Below the pieces are notes generated by a model. That model was not told the origin of the DNA and did no database searches. It was given only the letters and a program-made list of their open reading frames with translations. This document shows, one piece after another, positions 13,501 to 24,326 of a stretch of DNA of 64,000 nucleotides. This DNA is from Onchocerca volvulus. Its lineage: Eukaryota; Nematoda; Chromadorea; Rhabditida; Onchocercidae. Each line of letters opens with the position of its first letter. Position 1 is the stretch's first letter. Location: NCBI GenBank assembly GCA_000499405.2, contig HG738138.1, forward strand, positions 9,360,888-9,424,887, read 5' to 3'. The position numbers and the translations under genes are program-made.

Positions 13501-13985
13501 CAAAATACAACGGATGAATCCGTATTTCATGCTCTTTTGCGGCTTCAGTGGATATCATATTTCAAGCTTATTTCATCAACAATACGGACTAACTGATGAC
13601 GTAAGAAAAAGACGAAAAGGAACAAATATGTCGACATGTATGTGAAGCATGCCATATGCGCTTGCTAGCGATTTTGTTGCAAAATCAATAAAACTTGTAC
13701 TCTCACTTTAACTCGATATCGGCACAGATTGAGAACAAAGATGCCGCTGATGAGCAACAACTGCGGGCCTCCAAACAGACCAAATCAAATTGCGCCGATT
13801 TGCTGACTTCATTTAATTTTCTCTCCAAAAATAAAGGAAAAAAAGAAATCTTCAATTGGACTGACTCAAACAAATCAGAAATTGTATTTTCCTCATCTAC
13901 ATATACCATATTAAATTAGGAAAAAGCTTCCAGGAATAATGAAAGCAATGTTATCCACCGCCTTGTCACAAGCTAATATAGTATG
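10537..13985. other. Non-coding region, nothing recognised
   Basis: AT-rich sequence with short ORFs only. An ATG frame at 12378-12614 (78 codons, basic and Asn-rich) follows a TGACGTCA-type site near 12331, but it shows no splice context or family motif. I would not call it a gene. Confidence 0.35.
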
Positions 13986-14130
13986 GATTGGCGACTGGAT
14001 AATATCATAGATTTGATGCATCAATTTGGTTTAATTCCGTTTCTAAAAGTATTTTTCGCCTGTTAAAAGCCGGTAGAACAGATTGGCAATTGGATAATGG
14101 CATAGACCTGACGCATCAACTTGATTTAAT
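13986..14130. repeat. Diverged 50-bp direct repeat, two copies 95 bp apart
   Basis: Copies at 13986-14035 and 14081-14130 both start GATTGGC and end TTTAAT, with about 9 mismatches in 50 bases. Both are open in the same relative frame (DW.LDN.IDL.HQ), which may be chance. No larger element was recognised. Confidence 0.7.
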
Positions 14131-15569
14131 CAATTTCAAGTGGTACTATCAAAATCAACTTACACAGAACATTCATTTCGTTTCAGCAACAGAATTCGAA
14201 ATTGAAACGCCTCCACAAAGCACTAAAAAAATAAATCAGAGTATGAATACACTTGGGAAATAAGTTCAACCAAAACACCGACTGCAAATAAAGTATGCAA
14301 ATGGGGAAAGAATGAAGGGCAGGAAGAGTGGACGGAAACGAAGAACGGTGAATATCAGAATGATTATATGGCGGAAAATGAACAAGAAGAACAGAAAACT
14401 TGGTTCCAAAAGTTGCAGTGGTGAGCAAAGGGAGATGCTGAACTTTAGGAAAACCAGGACGGCAGTGATGATAGCCGTTGTCCGGTATGCTGACAACCAG
14501 CTAACCACACTGCCACCCGGTAAGTCCCCGTTCCACATTCGGAGATTTCTGGTCTTTTATTTCGCTTTTTATTGATAGCAGAAGTAAGTTAAAATTAAGA
14601 ACAACTTTGAAAGCGGTTACGATCAAAGCAGCATGAGCAGTAGCTGGCATCAAATTGTTACACCCATGAATCAAGTAGATGGAGATCAGGGCAAGCTATG
14701 AGGAAAGGTTCAAAATCCAAGGGAACGGGCAGGCTGACAATGCTCAATGCTATGCGAAGTAGCAGCTGGCAAGCAAGGGAAAGCGGGAACGGGAACGGAA
14801 GCGGGAGAGGAAATACATACATATATATCTACAAAGATGGAAGCATAACGATAATGACAGTGATAATGACAACGATGATAATGATAATAATAATAATAAT
14901 GATGATACTGATGATGTTTGGCATGAAAGGAGGTAGGCAGAGTGTAGTTCCTCAACAACGAGTGGTGGTGCTCCACGAGTGAAATGCTTCCGCTGATGCT
15001 ATAGCGAGAGAAAGAGAGAGAGCGAAACTAATGTGAACAGCAGAGACGGAACAGAAAACATTAACAAGCACCACCCACCTTACCCCTACCCATCCATCTA
15101 TGACATGACAGCTAGGCGAAATGGAAAACAACGTTTTTTGGTCAATCAGAAAAAAAAAATGAAAAAAAAAAGTGGTGAAGGATGTGAAGTGGTTGGGAGA
15201 AGAGAGCTCGCTCCTGCTGCTGCTGCTGCAGTTGCAACTGCAGCCATTCGATAACCAGCATCATCATCATTTCAAGGTCATCATTTGTTACCTTGTTGTT
15301 GATGCTGATGAACTGGTTGCAATGGCTGCGATTTCTGTCGTGGTATTTTCTGAAACGGAAACTTACTTGGACTAAATCATTTCCTTCCAGTAATAGTTAT
15401 TTCTTTTAAACATAGATTCTGTGGTCGTGCAGACATGACTGCAACAAATAAAGATGTCAAGCAAGGATAATTCGAAGCACATGCAGGGTCACGACATGAT
15501 TACAGCACTGCAGAAGAGATCGTCATTTGATAAGAGTTGGACTGAGCCTCTCTACTTTACTAGTAAGAT
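14131..15569. other. Low-complexity, comparatively GC-rich region
   Basis: Contains purine-rich stretches (GGGAACGGGAACGGAAGCGG near 14785), a GATAAT/AATAAT microsatellite-like tract around 14850-14910, GA-rich sequence near 15005 and a CTG/GCA cluster near 15215. ORFs here are made of simple sequence. It could be the 5' region of an unannotated transcript, but no exon can be supported. Confidence 0.4.
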
Positions 15570-16034
15570 TTGCTTCCAAACATTCATTCCATACCGTTAT
15601 CAGTCAATTTATCACCAATCGTTGTTTTACCGTTCGAAAATCATTCTCAACATGACGATGAAATCGGCTTGCAAAAGGCCCATACAGAGGAACAGTATGA
15701 CGAGAAATCAATAGAATCAGGTATATTTCGGCTTTCTTTGAACTCAAATTCCCGTAGAGAGTATTCGTGGAAGGTGCAACACCCGTTCAGTCGGTCTGCA
15801 TACCAGACAGGTGCATTTACAATCTATGAAACGACAGGCTGCGCACGGATCGACACACGGTACGTGCATTATACCATGGTGATATGTGGAGCAAACTGGC
15901 GATACCCATGTGAATGGCGCCTCTGGCATGCAGACCGTCATCGGTATTCGTCCGGTTTTCCGTATTCTAATCCTGCACAATATCGACACATTAAATTAAG
16001 CTGTTTATACCATTCACCCGGCAGCTATCTGTAA
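15570..16034 (+). CDS. Uncertain orphan ORF, 154 codons
   Basis: One of the longest open frames outside recognised genes, in a locally GC-richer stretch (15740-15990). Overlapping alternative frames are also open on both strands, including a Cys-rich minus frame at 15744-15989, so the coding strand is unclear. I recognise no domain. It may be a conserved exon, a decayed element or chance. Confidence 0.18.
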   Translation: MLPNIHSIPLSVNLSPIVVLPFENHSQHDDEIGLQKAHTEEQYDEKSIESGIFRLSLNSNSRREYSWKVQHPFSRSAYQTGAFTIYETTGCARIDTRYVHYTMVICGANWRYPCEWRLWHADRHRYSSGFPYSNPAQYRHIKLSCLYHSPGSYL

Positions 16035-17654
16035 ACTGCAGTCGATGAATGCATTCTTCTTAGTGAAAATGCTTCAGCAAAATAAAATTGCGGATGATTG
16101 CATCATATGTTTTTCAAATACCGTATCTGAAAAATGTCTTCATTGATAACAAATACAAGCAAACCGAAAATAACAGATTTCATAATTCAACATGTTACAT
16201 ATGGTAAACATTATCATCACATCATAAGCAGTTCACTGAAATCTTCATTTTTGAAAGAAAAAAAAGTATCGATAAGTGATATAGTTCAATTTGAAATTTG
16301 CTGTTGTACAATCATATGGTAGTTCCAATTCCTACACTGAAAAACATCTTCCAATCTTTATAATCTTTCATGGAATGTTGGTACAATAAATGACAGATAT
16401 GAAATTAACTCTGGAAGAGAGGCCTTCTTTTTCTATATTACGCTATAGATACAGAATTTATTCGAAAGAATCAATATTTTAGTCTTCTTTGTGTATTATT
16501 GGAAAATTTTAAACTTCGAGTAACCAGTAAATGTAAATTAATTTAAGAAACTATCATTACGTGAGAAACAGTCTTAAAGAGATAATGTAAGGATGTTGGG
16601 AACAATCCAAAATAGTGGTTCTAGTAAGAAATTCATTGCATACTGGCAGGCATTAAAAAATTGATCTGGGATAGATTCAGATGAAATAAGCAAGATGAGG
16701 TAAAAAGTGGAGAGAAAGCATCAGCTGAAGCAACAGTTTCCGAGCTCGCTTCCCCGAACGACGGCATAACGGCGGACTCTAAACTATCAACAGTACCTTT
16801 CGGAGCTCACATAAAAACATTCTACAACCATTAATCACTACTTCTGCCGTGCTTGTTATGACTATTTATTGCATCTCACTAGACGTATGCTTTATATGCC
16901 GTGTATATATATATATATAATGTGTTACATTTTTGTTTATTTGCCAAGAAACTTTATAATTTCAAAATTCGTCTGTGTCATGTCGCTGCCAATTGTATAT
17001 CATGCGTCGTGGGTATCAATATCAGTTGTGCGACTTGATGTATGTACATGTATAATTGCTACCAACTCATCAGCTGTAACTTTAAAATCTTGTATGTCAG
17101 GACAGATGTGTTATTTCCAGTAGTAGCTGATGGTTTTGTCAGTAATTAGCTTGCTGAAAATAATTCCACTCTTTTTTTTTTAATCTAAATCTTAATGGAA
17201 GTACAAAGTATCCTGACATCATCATTGGCAATCTTCTGATCGCATCGTATGATAATTACATTTGCCACTGTGTGTAACTCCAATGTGCTCTGATTATTTG
17301 GTGTCAATAAAATCATAAGCCACGAAATCGAGATTTTTTTCTCCTGTTTACATAAGCTTATGGTGTATATACACAGTGTGTCACCAATTGACCTTTGACC
17401 TGCCTGTATAATACAATGAATAATGTGACGCATCATAAACTGATTGCACAGTTGCAAATGAAAACTCTAAGAATTTATTGCTGGAGCAAACAAACTAGCA
17501 AGAAAATGGTGGAAAATATTGAAAGAGAGAGACGGAGAAAGCATAGTATAACGGAATTAAGAGAAGGCAGAGGGTGTGAGGGTTTGATAGGACTATGGAA
17601 GTCCATCACAACATGTAAACATCAGCTGAGAAAGACCGAAAGTCAGCTGAGTGC
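16035..17654. other. Non-coding region, nothing recognised
   Basis: AT-rich, with a short TA tract near 16905-16919. No exon, RNA gene or element can be supported. Confidence 0.35.
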
Positions 17655-17655
17655 G

Positions 17656-17749
<94 letters not shown>
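17655..17749. repeat. (GT)n microsatellite
   Basis: About 95 bases of nearly uninterrupted GT dinucleotide, followed by TTCTTCC. It creates spurious poly-Cys/Val frames on the plus strand and poly-His/Thr frames on the minus strand. A shorter GTGT-rich patch follows at about 17870-17890. Confidence 0.97.
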
Positions 17750-17750
<1 letters not shown>

Positions 17751-17996
17751 CTTCCAAGCAACGTTGTTTGCTCCAGCAATACGCAAAGCGCATCGCGGTG
17801 TAGGCATTCTTCCAGCAGGGAGAAGTGCTCGGAATTTAGCCGCGTCGATGGCTGGGTGAAGGCGTGCTGTATGTGCGTGTGCGTGTGTGCATGTTGAAGG
17901 CAGGGATCGACCGGGAATGGCCTGCCCTGGAGAAAAAAATGATGTGAACTCGGTGAAAAATTCGATGGATGAGGCAAATAGGACGGTGCTGATGTC

Positions 17997-18506
17997 GTGG
18001 GAAGAAGAGGAAGCGGTGGAAGCAGGCAACCTACCAAATGCGCCTTACTTTGGGCCTTCCATCCATGCAGGCAGTCGCCTATAGCACGCGTTTGGTATCA
18101 GCAACACAAGGAGCAGAGCTTTTTTTTTTTCGAAAAAGCTCAAAATTGTATCGAAATAGAGCGAAGTGTTTGGATACAAACAACCGCGCGTGTGCTTCGA
18201 ACAACTGTTATTCAAATAATAAAACTGCAAGAAATCCTAACTGAAAAGTCAAGCCTTCAATCAAAAACGAATTTATGTCCCCACTGCTATGGATCAGATT
18301 ATTTAGCAACACTACTTACTTACACAAATAATCCCCTCATCAGAAACAGTGGGTGTGGATTTTCACTTCCACCAATAACGTCCTCAAATAGATGCACATT
18401 TTCAGAGATACTTTCTCAGCAAACCGTTTGCATCCTTGCTTCACTCGGAATCATCTCTGTAATACTGGATTCTGTTGGTGGTAAAAGTGCAATGCCATCG
18501 ACATAA
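17997..18506 (+). CDS. Uncertain orphan ORF, 169 codons
   Basis: The longest uninterrupted frame in the window that belongs to no recognised gene. Its C-terminal half has ordinary composition, one CPHC pair and a hydrophobic stretch near the end (VCILASLGIISVILDSV). I recognise no family, and flanking splice or promoter signals are not evident. A chance frame or an exon of an unrecognised gene are both possible. Confidence 0.22.
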   Translation: MGRRGSGGSRQPTKCALLWAFHPCRQSPIARVWYQQHKEQSFFFFEKAQNCIEIERSVWIQTTARVLRTTVIQIIKLQEILTEKSSLQSKTNLCPHCYGSDYLATLLTYTNNPLIRNSGCGFSLPPITSSNRCTFSEILSQQTVCILASLGIISVILDSVGGKSAMPST

Positions 18507-18789
18507 AAATATTTTCAAATACGAAAGATGAAATCAATAACGCTCTGAATTTGAATTTGTTAACGTAAATGATTTCTAAAAATAAAAACGGGAATTCCAC
18601 GAGCAGTCAGACTCTCCTGTTACGGGACAATGTCGGCCACAGTTGGGCATTAGCTTCTTGATGGAACCAGTATATACATCAATATTTGATCAATCAACGA
18701 TTTTACTATTTCACGGAAACCGCTGGTTAGACAATCAATGGTAGCAAATGAAAGACACAGCAGAACAGTAAACATTGAAAGTGTTTGAA

Positions 18790-19215
18790 ATGGCAAAAAA
18801 GAAACTAAAAATTTTGATGAGCTATGCTTTCGATCGACAAACAACTGCACCAAAGAAAAACGAATTCCTGGATTTTCTATTTTTCGACAATTCTTTCAAA
18901 ACGGATGCATTTGTTTTGTTTTTGATAATGTTTGGTTTCTTTAGAAAATGCCAAGTGGTTCCGGTTCTAAATTCTCTTATACTACGTGCGAGACCTAAAA
19001 GAGCAACTTGTTTTATGAATTCTCTATATATTTTCGTGAATTTTAAAGTAGGTCAATCCTGGGAACTGTCAAACAACGAATGGATGTCCAAAAAAAATTC
19101 TGATTTAAACTTACACTCCTTCTGTCACCCTCTACGTACAGTCACTATCGTAAAACACGCAGTTCTTCCGGAAATAAGTCAAAGTGGTAAAACATCTTCA
19201 AATCCACCAGATTGA
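18790..19215 (+). CDS. Uncertain orphan ORF, about 141 codons
   Basis: Starts at ATG 18790 (MAKKKLKILMSYAFD); the frame stays open slightly upstream. It contains a Phe-rich hydrophobic patch (DAFVLFLIMFGFF) and no recognised motif. Long for AT-rich non-coding DNA, but unsupported by splice or homology evidence. Confidence 0.2.
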   Translation: MAKKKLKILMSYAFDRQTTAPKKNEFLDFLFFDNSFKTDAFVLFLIMFGFFRKCQVVPVLNSLILRARPKRATCFMNSLYIFVNFKVGQSWELSNNEWMSKKNSDLNLHSFCHPLRTVTIVKHAVLPEISQSGKTSSNPPD

Positions 19216-21232
19216 TGTCGATATTTTGAAAGTTAAGAATTAGATAACACTCCAAATCTTTTAAATCTAACCGACTGTTCTTCACAAAAACGAAAATACA
19301 GTATAACATTTTGCAGCAGATGATCTATGCCCAAAAAGTACAACTGCACTCTATCTGTTGCATCGCAAATCATCCAGTTTTTTCACAAATGCGCATGCGG
19401 TATTTGTCGTTGCAACATATTCACGGATAAAAAGCATGAAATGATCTTATACTGCATTGTGTGCATATATGAATGAATTATTCTAGTCAAGTTGCGATAC
19501 TGCCTTGATACACGAGAAAAACTGCTGAAGAAAAATTGCAAATAGATACTGCATTTTGCAATTCTATGAGTTAGCGCGAAATTCTCTACAAGCAATTTGG
19601 TAATACTGATTTTATTTCATAGTAGAAGGCAATTAGATCTGATCTTGTGAAGGAATTCTGAATTGGTTTAGAACGGACAGTTCCGATACTAAATTTAAAA
19701 AAGGAAAAAAAAAATTTCAATGAAGCAAATATGGAAAAGTTCACTGGGATGGAAAAACGTTTTCAGCTGAATACATGTTGGATTGCAAAATGGATATGAT
19801 GAAATGATACAGTAATGGTATTTTTGGGTCTTCTGGCTAATAATTTCATCGATAACTCTCTCCTTAAAATTACTAATGTTATTTAACGACATAATAAATT
19901 GCCATATTACCACTACATGCAGTAACGACTGCATCTCGCTGACATGGAACCAATAAAAAGCATTTAAGAACATTATTAAAAGGTCAGTAAGACAATATGA
20001 AGGCAAATTTTTTGATCTGATGAATCCTTTTAGTCAAATGTATTCTTATTCGAGTTTAAGAACCTAATTTTTTGACTTGAATTACATTTGGTTTGCGACT
20101 AGTAAGCAATCTGATCGAGTAACTGAATTCCGGATTCCTTTAGGTATGCGCAAACGTTCCAAGTATAATTTATAGTCAATTTGGCAAGCGAGCATGAAAT
20201 ATCAGCTAGGAATCATTTGAAAGTGATGCGGTGACAACGCCGGTAGTTTCGAAATGATGATTAAAATATGAAGTCACAGAAGGATACAGCAATTATCACA
20301 GACTGTTAGGGTATGATGGTTCATAATGCTTCAGTGGAAACCACATTCATTAAACTCAGCTTTAAAGTTTGGTGTCCATACTAGCATTATTTCAAAAGCA
20401 TTACTTCAAATTGCCTCTTCTTTCCGTTCAGATACCTTCGCATATATAATTTTTTGGACGCCAAATTTCACAATATCCAAAATTCTAAATAATTTACGAA
20501 AAATTTCGTTTAATTATGCTGTGATCATCTGCAAAATCTGATTTTGCAACGGCATGGCGATATGGAAGTATAACTGCAATAAAGAGATGGTATATTCTGC
20601 AAAGTTTTAAGCAAATCGAGGATGTCTGATAGGCGGAGAAAATCGGGAGATGCGAATGAACAAAAACTTGACCGAAATATGAATTGGACGGAATGGTTTC
20701 ACGGTTAAAGTTGCAAGTCTTTCAGAAAGTCAAAGAACAAGTATATTCGAGGCACCTCACTACCACAAAACATGCTGTACTTGCTGATTTAGCTGTCACG
20801 ATAATACTGGGGATGGACAAATTCCAAATGAATAAGACATCAGTTACTGAGGTTAGCCACCTGATGAAATGTCTTGAGTGAGGCAAACATCTGCACATAT
20901 TTTGACATCATCTATCAGAAATATGAAAAGGAATATACAAGCAAACAACTTCCAATGGTGCGTTCGGCCATGTAAAATGGGAACAGATGAGAGTCCGGAT
21001 AATAACAGTTCAGGATTTACCCCATAAAGAGAAGACTGGAAAATGGAATTGATATAAAAAATATCCTGTACACGGATATTTTTTTGGTTGGTTACATCGA
21101 CTGAAAATGAAGAGTTTGACTGGAAGCGGAGGAGTTAAACTATGAAGAAACAAATGCCAATTTGGGAAGCGCAAACATACGCCCACCATCCATCCACCCA
21201 CGCACGCACGCGTACACACATATACACACATG

Positions 21233-21590
21233 CTTATATATACAATAGGAAAAAATGTTTTTCAAAACAGTTTGACAATCTTTAGAAATGGGGTATAATG
21301 GACAAACAGAGGGTGTAAGCTGCCCAATCAGCCCCCTCTCCCATTTTAGATCGAGACCGGAGCTGCTACTAACGGTGACATACACACACACATACGCACA
21401 CACATGCACATACACATCTGCAGTGGAGATATATATAATAGGAAAAAGTGCTTCTCAAAAAACAGTCCTCAAAAACTGGGTGTAGCAGAAGAGAAGGGCT
21501 GTAAGCTGTCTCATCAGTCCCCTCTCCCACTCTGGATCGAGACCGGAGCTGTCAACCAATGACACATCCACACACTGATACACCCACCTG
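21233..21590. repeat. Tandemly duplicated unit of about 186 bp
   Basis: Both units start at an ATATAT...AATAGGAAAAA block, continue through TTCTCAAAA.ACAGT-like sequence, GTAAGCTG, a CATCAGTCCCCTCTCCCA-type block and GATCGAGACCGGAGCTG, and end in CACA-rich sequence. The GATCGAGACCGG block sits at 21349 and again at 21535. The units have diverged clearly and no ORF is shared. Identity is unknown: a dispersed repeat family or a local duplication. Confidence 0.75.
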
Positions 21591-22376
21591 ATGTGGTTTC
21601 TGCTCCTTTTCGAGGTGCAGCGCTTGTTATCCGCGGTACCGATGTATGGTGGTGCATGCAGCCCCCTCGCCGCTCTTCAGCCACTCGCTGCTACAGCTAC
21701 TCGATTGAACCTATGAAAATATCAGTTTACTTATGTTTGTTCCGACGACACACCAACAAAGTGACATACAAATCACATATCACATCACATCACTAGACAT
21801 CCTCATGAGTAAGGCACATACATACACATACACAAACACTCGAACTACCAACCCCAAAGTATGTATGTGTACATTTAGCAAAAATGCAGTGTTTTTAGCC
21901 ACCGTTAAAGCTACTCTTTTCAAAAGCAACAAAAAGCTCTCCAATCGATTTCAGTCCCATCCTGTCATCATTATCATCATCATTATCATCATCGTCGTCC
22001 TCGTCGTCGTCGTTTCGTTCCATTGGCACTACCATCAGCAGCACAAGCACTGTCGTCGTCGTTGCCAACTGTCTACTTTTTCCATTTCAGACATGACATG
22101 ACATACAATAGCATTACCATTACAGACAGTTATCTAACACGCGGCATTATCATCAGATTCTCTAGATTGTCGCAGTAATTTCTTGACCAGAAACAAATCA
22201 GTCCAGATAAATCACTCACATTTTCTACAAATGAAAAAAAGCGATATTGGAAAACCATCTCAAAAGACTGAATTTTATTGATCTTGAAGCGGAAGATTGG
22301 TGCCAGTTTATTGACTAGAGAATGATATATTTGATGTATTTTACCAGCTAGTATTTCCCTCCCAAATATCATATAT

Positions 22377-22398
22377 GATTATCATATATATGATAATC
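22377..22398. repeat. Perfect 22-bp palindrome
   Basis: The 11-base arm GATTATCATAT is followed directly by its reverse complement ATATGATAATC. It is AT-rich, so it may be chance or a dimeric factor site. Confidence 0.7.
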
Positions 22399-24326
22399 AG
22401 AATAACAAAATAAACAATTGTAAATATCTCAATTTGTATATCTTATGAAACAGAATTATTTAATCCTATTGGACGGACACAATAATTGTAGCATCAACTT
22501 ATCGCATAACTGAATTATCATAAATCACAAATAGCCTACTTATCAGTGGAAATTTCCTTTGGAACATGATGTCAACACATATTCGTTAAGAGAATGGAGA
22601 AAATATATTTCAAGGAAATCCAATAAACATCTCTTATATTGTAAGCTCTTTCGCAGACCATAACATAAATTTTGCAAAATAACGGAAATAAAATAGGAAG
22701 GAAGCCAACTGAAATCATATTTCTCTCGCTAATAAAGACGAAAAATCTGCTCTGTTCTGCAATTATACCATCTAGACATGTTTGCTAACGTATGCAAACA
22801 ATATTTTATGCTTTTTGAAGTTTGCGAAAATGTAAGATATCTTTTGTTCAAATATGCCCTCAATGCCATCCCTCAGCTATTATAATGCAACTTTGCTATA
22901 AATTTTAGAAAATGAATCGAATAAAACAGGAGGAAGCACAAATAAATGCATGTGTAATATGAGAACCTATTACCCTCTCATAACTATGTAGGATAGCTAA
23001 AAAGCAAAATTCCTTTTACTTGACATATTTATCCGAGATTTTGTCTTATGAACATAATAATATGCACCGATGATCGAGTTAAAAACTTCCATGAGGTACA
23101 GTAACGACCTGAGGAACAATAACGACTTTGTGCTTCTTTTGCTTGCTTTTTTCCAAAAAAAAGGAAAAAAAGAAGAGAACTTTTTATATTATTGAGACAA
23201 GAGATACACCCAAATCGTTGTCATCGGGACTCACTCTGAACTCACTTTGGAAATGAGAAATTAGTTGGCACGAGTATATGTTTACAATCTTTTGTGGAAA
23301 GTTTTAAGACCGGACACACTGTCACATAAGCGCACAGTAAAATTAATTCAAGCTTAGGGGAAATGGCAGATATTAGTGCGATAATCTGTTGAAATTCACC
23401 ACAGTCATTTTAAATTTTATAAAAATGAGGCAATCACAAAACCCTCACTCACCACACTAACAAAAGGGTGAATTATAGCGGAGCGAGACAAAATTTCAGT
23501 TGAATGCAGCGTAATCTAATCTATGTTAAGCTTTCGAAAACAATATGATCATCTTAGACAAAATACTGTTTAACTGTACTAAAACTGTTAAGAGGCACTA
23601 GCAATCGATTAATTTCAAATTTATTGACTAAACTGTTTGTTCGTAAATGTAGTGCGTAAGAAAGTATTTCCATTTTTCCTTTTTATTTACCTTTCTTACC
23701 CACTATACCCTACACTAACCGAATATCTATCTACAGCATATAATCAAATCAATAACATTAAATCACAAACTGATCGATCACAAAAATTGAAAACAACAAA
23801 CATTACAACAGCGGGACTATCATACCAGGACAATAAAAAATTGACATGAAAAGAAATGGTTCACTGACAGTACTGGCCATGAAAACATATCCAGAAGTTC
23901 GAATGTCAGTTTCAAAAATTCTCAAATATCTTTTCGTATTTATCACATGACCAAAGCTTACAAATGAAAATGTACAAACTCGATTATCTCAAAATAACAG
24001 AAAGCATAATTTATCCATCGGAATTGAAAGATGTTATATGATTCGTACCTTACATCTCATACAGTAAAAAAAAAAGTATAGTTTGGGTTTTACATATTTA
24101 TAAACTTCAGTTCCTCGCTTATTTTCAAAATATGTACGAAACAAATACTATCATGAATATTCCCAACAGTCTAATGAAAAAACAATCAGCTGATCGACCA
24201 AATACCCGCAATAAACATAACAAACAAAATTTTGTAGGAAAAATCATACGATTGAGCAGCAATTTAGGAACGAATGTTGACGTGAAATTTCAAATGGATT
24301 TTTTTAGGAAATTATCTTGACTGGTA

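Larger units (their letters stand above)
19216..24326. other. Non-coding intergenic region with simple repeats
   Basis: AT-rich. It contains CA-rich and CACA tracts (21180-21230, 21380-21415, 21815-21840), a CAT/CGT trinucleotide tract near 21965-22015, the duplicated unit at 21233-21590 and a palindrome at 22377-22398. No exon was recognised. Confidence 0.4.

Noticed and set aside
14030..14045. GGTTTAATT match to the start of the SL1 spliced leader
   Set aside because: The match ends after nine bases, has no donor or Sm-like context, and lies inside a diverged direct repeat.
14266..14538. Hydrophobic 90-codon minus ORF
   Set aside because: Antisense of purine-rich sequence, which forces Leu/Phe/Ser codons; no supporting signals.
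15744..15989. Cysteine-rich minus-strand ORF resembling a small secreted peptide
   Set aside because: Cysteine spacing is irregular and the frame overlaps an equally open plus-strand frame; no signal peptide or splice context.
17395..18037. Long ORFs on both strands around the GT microsatellite
   Set aside because: Their length comes from the dinucleotide repeat, which is open in several frames on both strands; the flanks show no coding features.
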